Shown: positions 22,804 through 35,030, counted from the first letter of the stretch. The stretch: 64,000 bases of DNA from Branchinecta lynchi (GCA_023053575.1 JAKZAP010000007.1:12491508-12555507); one strand, 5' to 3'. The notes: generated by a model not told the origin, from the letters alone. A program made the numbers and translations.

Positions 22804-23162
22804 GTAGAGAATCAGGGAAAAACACAAAAAAGTTAAAAAGTATGAAAAGAGCAAAAATAGTTGAAACACTCAATAAAGCACGAGGCGAATTCTCATATAC
22901 ACTGTTTAATATGGAGGAAGTTCCAGTCCCTAAGCATCCAGTTTCACTTTTTGCCAACACGCCCCTAACGGACGTCTTTACATAGCCACCCTAGCTTAGG
23001 AAGAAATTGTAGGCTATCGCACGTCTTTTCCCCAAATCACGCTTGAATTCCTATTTCTCTGCCTTCTTTCGTCTCGGGATAGTTTCGACCTTGTGTTCCC
23101 ATTGTTTTTCCGCATATCCCTGTAGGTTGTCTGTACCACGGGCCATTTACTATAACGACACA

Positions 23163-24573
23163 AAACAAGAGCTACGAGCTCATATGGCACTTGTTACGAG
23201 TAGGCGGTACAAGAAAGTAGATGAGAACGTCACAAAATACACCCGCCATCCGAAAACGCGGTTCGGAAAGAGAAATAGGATATTTAGTTTCACTCAATTC
23301 TGAGCAGTTCCGGATGATCTGAAATCCCTCTGCTTTAAGTGTTTCTTGAGTTTCCCGTCCCCCCCCCCCATCCCCCACAGGTATCGGACCCGATACGGAC
23401 TTAACACTGAACATCTGAGGCGATAGCTCTTTCCACATGACAAGTTTCATACAAATCCGATCACCCGTTCAAAAGTTAAGCATGCCACTAGATTCCCGAC
23501 TCCCAATCCACCCGCTCCCCCCACGATGGTCGGATCGGGGAAACGACTATTCTCAAGTCAATCTGTTCGGATCCCTTACATACCTGCCAAGTTTCATCGT
23601 CCTAGCACATCAGGAAGTATGCCGAACTCGCGGGATCGCTAGAAATCCGGACCCCACCCCAACTCCCCCACAGTGCCCAGATCCGGTCCGGTTATGTCAG
23701 TGACGTATCTAGGACTTGTGCTTGCTCTTCCCACCAAGTTTCAGCCCGATCCCTCCAGTCGAAGTGTTTCTCAAGATTTCCGGTTCCCTCCTCCAGCTCT
23801 CCCCAGTGCCATCGAATCCGGTCTGGACTTACAGTGGGACATCTTAGACACAAGGTCTTCCTAAATACCAACTTTCATCAAGATCAGATCACCCGTTCAC
23901 AAGTTAAAAATACCCCAATTTTTGGTTTTCCCCTCCCTCCACTACCCCCCCGCCAGTGTGTCGGATCGGGGAAGTGACTATTTCCTATTTAATCTGGTCG
24001 GGTCCTTGACAGGCCTGCCAATTTTCACCGTCCTATCACATCAGGAAGCACCGAGCTGGCGGGACCACTAGAAATTCGGACCCTCCCCCCAAATGCCCAA
24101 AAGTGAGCGGATCCGTTCCAGTTATGTCAATGATGTATCTAGGACTTGTGCTTGTTCTTCCCACCAAGTTTCATCCCGATCCCTCCACTCTAAGCGTTTC
24201 TCAAGATTTCCGGTTTTCCCCTCCAACTCCCCCCAGTGTCACAGGATTCGGTCTGGATTTTAAAAAGAAAATCTGATACACGAGTTCCTTTCATATGTCA
24301 AGTTTCCTTAAGATCCCATCACCCGTTTGTAAGCTAAATATATTTCATTTTTCCTATTTTTTCCGGATTCCCCCTCCCTCCACTCCCCTCAAGATGGTCG
24401 GATCGGGGAAGCGACTATTTCTAATTAATCTGGTCCGGTCCCTGATACGCCTGCCAAGTTTCATCGTCCTAGTTTATCTGGAAGTGCCTAGCAAAACCGG
24501 GACCGACAGACCGACTGACGGACAGAAATTACAATTGCTATATGGCACTTGGTCGAAGGGCAAGTGCCATAAA
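23163..24573 (+). mobile_element. Dispersed family B element, copy 3
   Basis: Starts ACAAGAGCTACGAGCTCATA, the same start as the copy at 32642, and ends GACNGACGGACAG...GGCACTTGGTCGAAGGGCAAGTGCCATAAAA. Three units of about 428 bp (phase markers near 23456, 23885 and 24312) each contain three CCAAGTTTCATC-like boxes. No protein is encoded. Clean copy for defining the family. Confidence 0.85.
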
Positions 24574-25372
24574 AAACACCAACGAACTAACACCGAAAAG
24601 CGTTACGATAATAACAACAATACTATAACAGTAGCCTAATAATAACATTTAAGAACAATAATTATATTTTATTTCTTATGAAAAATCTCACTAAAGACAA
24701 CAAGAGAAAAAGAAAGAAGGAAAAATACACGATATACAAAAAAAAATACGCTGACAAATGAACAAGGGGTAATGGGCTTTGTGGCGAAAGGAGAAATAGG
24801 CTGACCCCAAGAGCTTCCCTTGAACAGCAGTAATTATTTCTCTGGATATCTGAAATAGGGAATTCACTAACTATAACTCCGATACGGAGGGGGTGGGATA
24901 TAGCAGAAATTCAAAGCAATTAAAGCAAGTTTTTCGGAGATAGATATCTTTACTTCATTTTAAACTTAGGGATCTTGCCTTTGGGTGCGGGTGGTCACGC
25001 ATTACATGATGCAAGAGATGCACACATATTATAAGAATAATCTCGCCCACGCCCTGTTCATGCATGACCTCAGCTGCTGCGTCTTCAATAGGCTTGAGAG
25101 GTGCATGACCGACGTCCATTACTGTTGCTTTATTATTTCAGTAAATGTCCCAAAACAAATTGCATATCACCTAATACCAACACCCAAACTTCCTTGAGAT
25201 TTCCGTGATATGATTCGTGCTGGTTTAAGTGGAGTATGGTTAAAGATGTCTCACGATATTAGTATCGGTATACAATAACACGTCTGGCTGTCAAATAGGC
25301 TTGACGGACGTTTATTGCGATTAATTTGGCCTTATTTACTATGGTTCTGGCATGACTCCGAGAAATTAGAGT
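24574..25372. other. Region without recognisable gene
   Basis: AT-rich sequence with purine runs; no conserved frame recognised. Confidence 0.35.
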
Positions 25373-25675
25373 CGCCCGATGAAAAATTTATCTCAAAATA
25401 GTACTATGAAGTAGTACGAAATAGTAGCATGCAGTACTAACTGATGCTACTACATGGTTCTACTTCAAGGCTACCGTGTTACTACATACTACTAAATGCT
25501 ACTATTAGCAAGACTGGATGCTTCTATGGCAAGACAGGATGCTATTTGATACTACTACTTAAGATTGGGCCAGTCTGAGGCAGATTAAATGATAATATTA
25601 TTTGCTATTACATAGTATTACATGCAACTTTCTACTACCATACTACTACGCAGGCTACAAATTTTTCATCGGGCG
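25373..25675. mobile_element. Small TIR element, 'CCCGATGAAAAATTT' family, copy 1
   Basis: 17-bp ends CGCCCGATGAAAAATTT and complement (25659-25675). The interior is rich in TACTACTA-type steps. A second copy is at 41816-42119. Confidence 0.88.
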
Positions 25676-25845
25676 TTTCCATGAAGCTTACTCTGCTGTC
25701 CGTCGTCTCCACCTTAGTCCTCAAGAGCCCTCCCCCGCCATTAGACTAAAAGGGTTATACAGTCTGGTCTCATTCTCACACGACACTAACGTTAAGGTCA
25801 TGGGGAGTTTGAGATTCACTCCAGGAACAAAAATCTTCGGACCTT

Positions 25846-25978
25846 CTGCATCGACAAACAGTCAACTTTCGGGGAGCGGAATTCCGGCAAGGATTTTCGG
25901 CACTAGCATTTCCAGACGGAAAAGTTGAGTTTTTCAGCTTTTTGATGAAGGTGGAGACATCCGGCCGGAAATCCTTAA
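25846..25978 (+). repeat. Dispersed repeat shared with 31035-31170
   Basis: Shares GGAATTCCCGGCA-like, ATTTTCGGCAC, GGAAAAGTTGA and TGATGAAAGTGAAGA-like phrases in the same order with the downstream copy. Function unknown. Confidence 0.55.
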
Positions 25979-27140
25979 AACTTAATTTCTGCCATTTGTC
26001 ACAACATAAATTAGTGTTAATCTTCTATCTATTTGATCCAATATCTTTGTTGCCTTTTAAACTTTAAACTTTTAGAATCCCAAGTTGCGTACAATCGCAT
26101 GCTCTGTTAAATAGCCTGTTGCCCTCCGTGGCATTGTTTTGCGGATTCCATTACTGCGTTATTTCTTAGCTTTTTGAGATATCATCTCTTTTAGAAATAC
26201 TAAAAATCTACTTGAAAATTCACCTATATTAGAGGTTAAATATTCCTTCTTTTAACCTATAAGGTAGCTGACATTCTTATTCTTAGCAGGGTTCCTGTTC
26301 ACACCGTTGCTTCGAAATTCGCTGTAGTTCCGGGTATAAACATATTCACAATTACGGTAGCTGCAGACATGATAGTAGGAAAGAAAGGGGTGGCATATTT
26401 TAATTTACAGCTACAGCCAGAAAAGGATTCTTTCGAGGAAGGGCCAAATACGGATAAAGTAGTAATGAGGTAAATTTGACTCCTATGTGTTAAGTAGTTT
26501 TTATTTTGATGGAGGTAACTCCATGAAAATAAAATTTAGCAAACTTTAAACTTTCGGTGGACAGAGGAACAAAAGAAAATTCAGACATAATATGAAGCAG
26601 TCCAAAAAACCAACATCAATCAAATCAATCAATCATATCTTTCCAAAGATCTCTAAAAAGTGATAACATAGGATTGTCAATATAAGAACAAGGTATAACA
26701 TAGGCCTACTATACGTTGTTCCGAGAAGTTAGTAGATAAGTCTAGAAGCCTTCTAGAGAAGTCTTGGTCACCATATAAGATTATCATTTTACATAAATTT
26801 ATTTGTCTTTCTAGAAACCAGCAGCTCCATCTACTGGTTCAGGAAGAATTTAGACGGAAAGCATGATATGACGTGGCATGGCTGTCTTAATATCTCGACT
26901 ACTTTATGGTAAGAAAGCGACTTGCCGTACCTTTTTTTGTTTAAGAAAGGCAACTATCTGGAAGAGTTGGCTTGACGGAACGGAAGGTCTTTCTGTCTGG
27001 TAATTTGGAAGGGGAAGCCTGGCGTATTCTGTATCCATCGAAGAAAAGGCTAAACCTAGTGACGTAGTCGTGGCTGCCGTGCCGATTGTTGAAAAATAAG
27101 AAAAACGGGTCTGGAATATTTTTGAGGTGGGGTGGACTGG
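25979..27140. other. Region without recognisable gene
   Basis: Includes an (AATC)n-like tract at about 26616-26640 that may mark an inverted retrotransposon 3' end. No exon recognised. Confidence 0.35.
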
Positions 27141-27148
27141 GTAGAACT

Positions 27149-27534
27149 AGGGACCCATACATTTCCTGTAATGACTCGCCATTCAGGGGGCTTGTTATTT
27201 CCTATGCTTCTATGTAGCTATGTTGCCCGAGCATCATTTAGTTTCCAAAAATTCCGCTTGGGTCGAATCGGCGTTTTTGCTCAGATAGACAAAATTGCCA
27301 GCATGTCACCAGGTACCTAAGCTAGGATAAAAGATCCAGGATACTCTTCCATTACAGAGAAGTATTCTTAGTTCAGCACAACAGCTGCGAAAAATTTTGT
27401 CTATCTGGATAGTCGGGTATTTTATACCCGTGGGTATCTCGAACTATCTGACGCTCGGTCAAGAGCGCATCAGATATCTCTTATTGACAAGCCCCCTGAA
27501 TGGCGAGTCATTACAGGAAATTTATGGATCCCTG
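27149..27534. mobile_element. hAT-like MITE family 3, copy 1
   Basis: Ends AGGGACCCATA... and ...TATGGATCCCTG with ~45-bp inverted repeats (ACTCGCCATTCAGGGGGCTT). Flanks GTAGAACT and TTATAACT match at six of eight positions, in the same register as the perfect 8-bp duplication of the copy at 62521. The interior is inverted relative to that copy. Confidence 0.85.
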
Positions 27535-27799
27535 TTATAACTAAGCTAATCAGTGAATATACCTTCCACTCAGTCTGTTCATTGGTTATGATGGTATTGC
27601 AGTTCAACGTGTTACGAGTGCCTAGTGCAAGTGGGGGCAGCAAGCTTGGAAACTCAGTTCTCTTAAGCACTTTGCATACCTGTCCAGGCTGGAAGGGAGG
27701 TGGTAGGAGGGAACGAAGTGTGGGGTTTCATAGCGACTTAAGACCAAACTCTCTATCCAGCCTCGAGTCTCCAGTCTAAAGGACTTACCTGAATTTCAG

Positions 27800-27981
27800 G
27801 TTTCATGTTCCTAGTCACACCAGGAGTCTTTGGAGAACCAAAGAGGCCACCGAACTACCATCATGACTACATGCCTGAAACCAGCTTTTCCTGCGAAGGA
27901 AAGGTCGTCGGGGGTTATTATGCAGATACAGATGCCGGATGTCAGATGTTTCACGTGTGCGTGCAAGTGGATGAGATCGAT
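27800..27981 (+). CDS. Chitin-binding (peritrophin-A type) cuticle-like protein, exon with first half of the domain
   Basis: Opens after a TTTCAG acceptor and closes at a GTAAGT donor directly after codon GAT (phase 0). Sixty codons are read from the first complete codon. They hold a Pro-rich lead (EPKRPPNYHHDY) and the first three cysteines of a ChtBD2 domain: TSFSC, 15 residues, C, five residues, C (residues 31, 47 and 53 of the partial peptide). The aromatic GGYYAD and MFHVC positions are typical of the chitin-contacting sheet in arthropod peritrophin-like cuticle proteins. The signal peptide and start codon are in an upstream exon I could not place. A second AG at 27813-27814 could serve as alternative acceptor. 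The protein is expected to be secreted and to bind chitin in cuticle or another extracellular matrix. Confidence 0.88.
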
Positions 27982-28065
27982 GTAAGTCTTGTTTTATCGT
28001 CATAAGTATACTCAATTTACTTTTGTCTTCTTTATAGTCTTTTTGGCCTCTGCCACTGATGGGTC

Positions 28066-28368
28066 CAGAGGCGTCACGACAGGGGGGGGGGGACGCCCCC
28101 CTCCAAAGCCGTTGGCCAGTCGGTTCAAATTACCGAGTCGGCGTGAAGCGCCGCGATTTTTCGTCAAAACAGTTGATTTTGTTTTCATGAAAACAGTTGA
28201 TTTTTCTGCAAATTGGTCGATATTTCGTCAAAATAGTCGGTTTTCCCGAAAATCAGTGGATTTTCGGAAAATCAGTCGATTTTTATCAAAAATGTCATTT
28301 TTATTGTTGAAAACAGTCGTAAATGCCTCGTCCCCCCCCCCCAAACGTTTTGGCTAGTCACGCCTCTG
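28066..28368. mobile_element. hAT-like MITE family 2
   Basis: Ends CAGAGGCGTCACGA and ...AGTCACGCCTCTG, with long G and C runs near the ends and an interior of AAAACAGTCGATTTTT-type steps. Flanks GATGGGTC and GATGGGTT agree at seven of eight positions, consistent with an 8-bp hAT duplication. Related sequence at 43280-43566. Confidence 0.82.
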
Positions 28369-30097
28369 GATGGGTTACACATAATACTAAAAATAATATG
28401 GGTAGAGCTGTCATAAGTTTAGTTTTCTGACAGGTCTCGATCACTACTTTACTTTAATACTTGTCTGGAAGAAGTGTGGGTCGTAACTAAACTAAACACA
28501 TCCAATGGGCACATACATATGTGAATGAACGTCGTAAGCTGTATACGTGCACTGGAATGACAAACTTCACTTTTGGCGCATTGAAAGACAAACCGTAGAA
28601 GTTGCATCTTCACCATTTAGAATACCAAAATTTGTCTCAATTATAGAATCAGCCCTGTTCACTGCTCAGATACTGTTTCTGGACCTTGGCATCTATATTA
28701 ACTGAATGTTTTATTTAGGATTCCTTAAGTCTCTACATGATTATGAGTATGCGTAAACCTCTGCATGACTATGTTGATGAGTAAGTGAATGTGAAGGGCG
28801 TAAATACTCGTATGGTAATATTGGTTTGTATGGTTGGAGTTAAGTAGCATCGAGTAGGACCACGGTAGGAAGATGAAGGGGAGATCCTTGCAGAAGAATG
28901 GACTTGGTACCTTGGTAGCCCAAACTAATGTGCAGACCCAGTCAGAAGTTTTGCCATTGGATTGAAAATCCCGAATGCCAATCCGTCGAAAAATATTCAC
29001 ATCTTCTATTTATGCCGGTGTCAAAGCTTAGATGGTGTATCTGTTTCAGAGTGATAGGAGGCAACATTAATAACAAGAAAGAAAAACCTGCGGTTCAGCA
29101 CCGGTTCGAACCTGCTTTGCAGAGTTTGTTTGGAGTTTTCGGTTTGTTTGATTAGGCTATTTGTTGTCATCCAAGCTATTTCTCTATTTTTGGTATTTTT
29201 TTCTTATTAATTTACTTCTCTTTTCCATTTTATAGGGAGTGTGGAATATAAATATTCATTCAGTTATTCATTTACCTTAGGCCAACCTCATACTTTTATT
29301 TAAGTGTCATTTTTGTTGAAACTCAGATATCTTGTTTGGTGTTGTCTTATCTGCTTCACCTCCCTGAATGGGTCACGGTCCAGAATTTGTATTTTTTTAA
29401 TACATTCTGTCACTACCAAAGGTCGAACGGTTAGCCTGATCCAGTTAAACGGCACCCTGCCTCGAGGATAGATGTCAGTTCTAATTTAATAAAATTAGCT
29501 TGGGCGACCCCACCCTTATCGTTTGTTTCACTGTGGGTGGGTACGAACAGTAGGAAGAATGCACAGAGATCCTTCGAAGGCCAGATCGTGAACTTCAGTC
29601 CCCTCCGCCCACGATCTATTCAGGTCATTCTTTTGGTCATCACTTGATTTGCTTTACTTTTTTTTTATCTTAACAAAACCACACCCGGTCACGCGTTATT
29701 ATGCAAAATGGGTAGCGTTTAAGTGAGAACCGGAATTCCAGCTACAAAGGTAAAGTGCAAGGTCGTTTGTCGTAAGTGGCGTAGGTCAGGAAGGGCAAGG
29801 GTAGGCCGGAAAAGGGCTGCAACCGAAGAGTTGAACATTCGGGTTTTAGTCGGGCTTATTATAGACGTCATTCCGTCAGTGAAAAGGAAACGAAAAGTTG
29901 TAGCATTTGGCTGTCAAAAGTTATTTTATTACTAATGTTAGGCGTCAGTTTTGGTTCTTGACAATAATCTCTTGGTTGGTTTCTCCCTAAATGGTTTCTG
30001 GAGTTGACCTTAAAAGCATATAAATTTTCTGGGTGTTGATTAAAATTTAGCGGATTATTATATTATATTTTAGCTTGTGACGTCACACGAAAAGTCC
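28369..30097. other. Intron sequence, mostly unassigned
   Basis: The stretch 29150-29270 resembles a retrotransposon 3' end (T-rich, then AATATAAATATTCATTCAGTTATTCATT). The remainder shows nothing I can identify. Confidence 0.35.
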
Positions 30098-30495
30098 ATA
30101 GGCGTATCCTCGCCGTTCCCCGAAGACTCCACTTGAGGAGTCCCCGCATTTTTGTTTGTCCCGGGGACTCGCTCCCCGTATTCTCGCGAGTCCCCACGGA
30201 CGGTGAATGTTCCGATTATCATCACCATCATCAAAAAAGACTCCCTTTCAGATTCAGAGGGGAATCGATTTTTGCTGGTGTTGGTGCAATGTAAAATTAA
30301 TTGAAAACAACCAGAATAAACAAAATAAAGTGGATCCAGACTAATTTCGTCAACTGTATATTTTTTTCTCGAACAGCATTCCCCGTGTTCTCGCTGTTTC
30401 TGTACGCGGAGTCCGCGTGGAGCGACTCCCTGTATTCTCGCCGTTCCCTTCGATTCTCCGAGGAGTCCTCGGGGAATGGCGAGAGTACGCCTTAT
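30098..30495. mobile_element. Small TIR element with 'CTCGCCGTTCCCCGA' ends
   Basis: Left end ATAGGCGTATCCTCGCCGTT and right end ...GGAATGGCGAGAGTACGCCTTAT are imperfect inverted repeats of about 33 bp. The interior has repeated GGAGTCC/GGACTCC blocks. Single copy in the window. Confidence 0.7.
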
Positions 30496-31034
30496 ATGTT
30501 CCGTTTACTGACATAACTGATTGTGGCTCGACATATATTAATACAAATATAGATTCTGCAACATTAATTTAATCTAACTTCCTTATTTCTTTTATGACAT
30601 CACGGAAACGTCACGGGCCGAAGATAATAAGCTAAAGTTGGGTTTCCACGATTTTCCGTAGAATACCGATCATTCGAAGAGTCGCCAGTTTTTAGTTGCC
30701 TTGAATGTGTCGCCTTTAGTCGCCATGTGTCTCAGCGGCTATAGTTATAGCTCATAGGCTATAGCTCAATAGATAGCTGTTTCATGAATACAAATACTTA
30801 CTTCTAACCAATCGTCAGGCCTGGCAATGGACGGAGTCTGAAAACGATGAAGTAAGAGAACAAGAAAAAATTGTTTTGAAATAGGCAAACAAACTTTTGC
30901 ACATTAATGGAGCCAATCGAAGATTTACTTGGTTTTGCCCTTTGCAGGACGCGAGAGTGAATGCATTATGAGGGTGCGCATCCTTGTGTCAAGTATGTTC
31001 AGAAGCTCTTACTCTAGATGTCCTTCGCATCCTT

Positions 31035-31170
31035 AATAGAGGTTCTGGAATTCCCGGACTGGAATTCATGCCCAGATTTTCGGCACCGTCATCACTTCCA
31101 TATGGAAAAGTTGATTTTTTTTTAACCTTATGATGAAAGTGAAGAAAATCTGACGGGGAAATCCTTATCG
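31035..31170 (+). repeat. Dispersed repeat, second copy
   Basis: Matches 25846-25978 in order and orientation, with divergence. Confidence 0.5.
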
Positions 31171-31506
31171 TGTGTTCGCACCCTAACACAAGGGTACTCG
31201 ACCTTGTGTTAAATCTTATCAGGCTTCTGACAGTATTCTCCCACTTTTGAATCGGAAGCAGCTATAAGCAGGTCATTTAGCCTAACCCTTTCCACAAACA
31301 TTAGCAGACCGCAACACAGTAGGCTGTAGCCGGTTATTTCACAAGTGGGTTCTCGATCGTTTAGCGCAAACTGGGACATTCTTCTACTTATAAGTTCTTG
31401 ATTCGAAAGAGAGGAGCGACAGTTCAGCCCCCTTTTCGTTAAAAAATTTAGTTTATGAAGAACAAGCGTCTTACAAATATATGATGTTGGGCTTTCCATG
31501 TACAAT

Positions 31507-31530
31507 ACATACATACATACATACATACAT
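31507..31530. repeat. (CATA)n microsatellite
   Basis: Six tandem CATA units. Confidence 0.95.
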
Positions 31531-31637
31531 ATGTAAGTAGGCTACAAAGGCAAAGTTATGTGACTGAGTTGAGAAGGAGGGACAACTATGGAATAAGTGT
31601 AAATCTCGGAAAAGTTCTAAGTCGGAAGTATTAACAT

Positions 31638-31720
31638 ACGATACGATACGATACGAATTTATTAGGTCAAATAACATAATAGGTAAATAAGACCCTATCA
31701 ATAATTTATAAAATTATAAT
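31638..31720 (-). mobile_element. Retrotransposon 3' end in inverse orientation, (GTATC)n tail
   Basis: On the minus strand the sequence reads ...GACCTAATAAATTC then (GTATC)n: a polyadenylation signal followed by a short tandem tail, like the other LINE ends. Confidence 0.55.
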
Positions 31721-32641
31721 TATGTCACTTACTCATTAAAATACTTTACAGAATATTGACGAAAAGAAGATTACCGTTTAGAAGCTGATGGTTTGCAGGG
31801 CTCTAATTTATTTTGATGCCTCGTGTTATATCCGGTAGTTCCAGTAGCAAATCACGATGCTTACTTGATTCTAACACTGAGCTTTGCACAAGGCAGGTAA
31901 GACCTGCGAGCTTGACAGGAGAAGAAGAAAGTTAAAGTGTTTGTACGAGCTCTGCGAGCCTACGACATTTGTAGAGGAATAACCGCTTTAAGGTCATAAA
32001 GTCGCATTTCATTGACTCAAAGACAGTGGCATTCTTGGTGACATAAAAATACTCTACATTTGTAAAGGTGACAGCCTTTCTGCTGCAGTAATATTATTCT
32101 TGTCACGTTATATTATAGCGATATATAGAATCGCTTTGTAAATTAATCACTGTCGGTTTCTGCTAAAGGAATACTAAAAGGAGGCCTGAAAGTTAGGCTT
32201 CTAAACTGCTGTTGTCATCTTGTGCGACTCGTCTCAGCGGTTCTTTGACTTTTGTCTGTCCAAGAATAATACAGGCGCAATCAGTGAAACTGAATCCGGG
32301 AGCTAATTTCTTAAAATCTAATTGTTTGTTTAGAGCACAGCTTAACCTAGGTGGCCAAGCTGGGGTTTAGAGTCAAATGTGGTAAGGGTTGGATAACCTA
32401 AACAGCGTTAAGTCGACATTTTATAGGCCTGACAGTGTGGTAATGAACGCTAATCCCCAACTGGCGACGATGGAACTGTGCTATATAAATATCAAGTTGT
32501 ACTTTGCAACATTTAAATGAGTGAACTGACATTGCTGGAAACGAGGGAAACCAGTGCCATTCGAGACGAATGGTTACTGTGAACACTATATTACCTGTTA
32601 TTTCTAAAAAATCCTAGCACTAACCAATATTATTCGCAACT
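31721..32641. other. Intron sequence, nothing recognised
   Basis: No repeat family or exon-like frame identified. Confidence 0.35.
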
Positions 32642-34086
32642 AATGGAACAAGAGCTACGAGCTCATATGGCACTTGTTACGAGTATGTGAGAAACGAGAA
32701 AGAAAATCTGAGCATTTTTCCGGAAATTCCGGTAACCCTCCCCACCTTGCTCGGATCCGGTCCGGACCCTAAATATGCCATCTAAGGCATTCGATATATC
32801 TACTTTCAAACTGTCATTCAAATCACTCCACTCGTTTAACCCCTATGCGAGCCTCAACATTTCCGGGTCTCCCCCTCCAACTCCCCTCACTGCGGCCGAA
32901 TACGACTCGGACACATAAGCTTCGCATCTCTAACATCTCTTCTTTCCGTTCATCAGGTTTAACTCGAATCAAAGCATATCTTCAAATTTCCTTGTCCCGA
33001 TTCCCCCTCCCTCAACTTCCCGAAAAATGATCTGATCCAGGAACGGAAGTCTTCCTAGGGCATTGTGTTGGGTCCTTAAGTCTATTTGGTCGGATCACTA
33101 GTACGCCTGGCAAGTTTTATCATCCTTAGCACATCTGGAAGTATCCTAACTCACGACCACTGGAATTCCAGGAAAATCCCTGCAACTCCCCCCACAGAGC
33201 CCCGATTCAATCTGGGTCTGTCAGTTATGTATCTGGGGCTACTGCTTTTCTTCCCATCAAGTTTCATCCCAATCCCTCCACTCTAAGCATTTCCAAGGAT
33301 TTCTGGTTCCCCCTCCAGCTCCCGCCAATGTCATCGGATCCAGTCTTGAGTTAAAATGGGGCGTCTGAGTCACCAGTTGTTTCTAAATATCAAGTTTCAT
33401 TTAAATCCGATCACCCGTTCAGTAGCTGAGCTTGCCACTAGATTCCAGATTCCCCATCCCTCCACTACCCCATGATGGTCGGATCCGGGAAACTACATTA
33501 TCAAGTCAATCTGTTCGGATCCCTGACGAGCCTGCTAAGTTTTGTCGTCCTAGCACATCAGGAAGTACCGAGCTCGCGGGATCCCTAGAACTTTGGATCC
33601 CCCCCCCCCAACTTCCCACATTTGAGCGGGTCCGGTCCGGTTATGTCAATCACGTATCTAGGGACTGTGCTTGTTCTTTCAATCAAGTTTCATCCCAATC
33701 TCTCTACTCTAACCGTTTCCCAAGATTTCCGTTTCCCCCTCCAACTCCCCCTAATGTCACCGGATCCGGTCCGGATTTAAAATGTGACATCTGAGACATG
33801 AGGTCTTTCTATATATCAAGATTAAGATCTGATCACCCAGTCCTAAGTAAAAAATACCTAATTTTTCCGGATTCCCCCTCCCTCCACCCCCCAGAAGCTA
33901 AGATCGGGGAGATGACTATTTCCAACTTAATCGTTTGGGATCCATGATATGCCCACCGAGTTTCATCGTCCTAGCTCATGTGGAAGTTCCCGCACTAGCA
34001 AAACCTGTACAGACCGACCGACCGACGGACGGACAGAAATTGCGATCGCTATATGGCACTTGGCCGAATGGCAAGTGCCATAAAAA
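32642..34086 (+). mobile_element. Dispersed family B element, copy 4 (apparently both ends present)
   Basis: Begins ACAAGAGCTACGAGCTCATA and ATGGCACTTGTTACGAGTA; ends GACCGACCGACGGACGGACA, then GGCACTTGGCCGAATGGCAAGTGCC and ATAAAAAC. The ATGGCACTTG phrase appears at both ends and in reverse in the terminal hairpin. The interior is the usual series of CCAAGTTTCATC boxes with C-rich spacers. Confidence 0.85.
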
Positions 34087-34307
34087 CAATCAGTCCTTCA
34101 TGACCATAAGTCCGCCAATCCGCTCGTGAAATACTCAGTCGGTCCGACAGCGTAGGACAGATTAGCTGATCCACCTTTTTGTCTGGCTGATTTATAGGCA
34201 GAAATGAAATAAAAATCTAGAACAAAAATATTGAAAAGAAGTAACGCTGCCGACCTACTACCTGTATTTGGGGTTGGTGCCCAAAATCATCACGATCTTA
34301 TTTCCAC

Positions 34308-35030
34308 TCTCACAATGCCCACGCTCAGAATGCCCACGATTCAGAATGCCCACGATCAAAATGCCAACGATCAAAATGTCCACGGCTCACAATACCCACG
34401 ACTTAAAATGACCCACGATTGAGGTCGAAGACCCCGGAATCGAATCGGCAAAAATGCCAACGGTTCGAAAAGCCGACAATTCAAAATGCCCACATGGGAG
34501 ACTGAAATCGTCCTAGTACAAAATGCCGACGGCTCAAACGTACTGCCCAAAATTATCCTCTGAAAACGGAAAACGGTATCATAAGGGACAGGATTACAAC
34601 GGAAAAGGAATCGAAGAAAAAAATAGTTGATCAGTTCGGAATTGTTTGCGTGAAGATGCAGAAAAAAATGTCATATAAAACTGTTTCCTCACAGAAAGCG
34701 AAACTAAGATAAAAATTGTTCCTTAAAAATTGCGATCGTGTGATCGTGTGACCTTAAAAATTGTGATCGTTGTTTGGAATTCATTTTTTTTTTTAAGAAT
34801 TCGGCAGAGTATTGTATGTTAATCGAGAATAGGCTACACCAGATTAACATACGATTATCGACGATTCTGATGTTCAGTTCACTCCTTCCGTTGCACATGC
34901 ACCCCTAATTCCAGTTTACTACGGACTGAACACCTTAGAAAACTCAATCGTGGACATTCTGCACTGTGGGCCTTTTGAGCCTGGGCATTTTGAGTCGTGG
35001 ACATATTGAGCGGTGCGAGCATGGGCATTG
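34308..35030. repeat. Element with inverted minisatellite arms (unit ~15 bp, CAAAATGCCCACGAT)
   Basis: 34308-34546 holds a dozen or so diverged copies of AAAATGCCCACGATC. 34937-35030 holds the reverse complement (GTGGGCATTTTGAGTCG). The ~390 bp between contains an internal GATTAACATAC/GTTAATC pair and no open frame of note. This arrangement suggests one mobile unit whose ends are minisatellites. Confidence 0.75.

Noticed and set aside
34300..34560. CRISPR-like array (short repeats at regular intervals)
   Set aside because: The units are contiguous and diverged with no unique spacers, there are no cas genes, and the host is a eukaryote.
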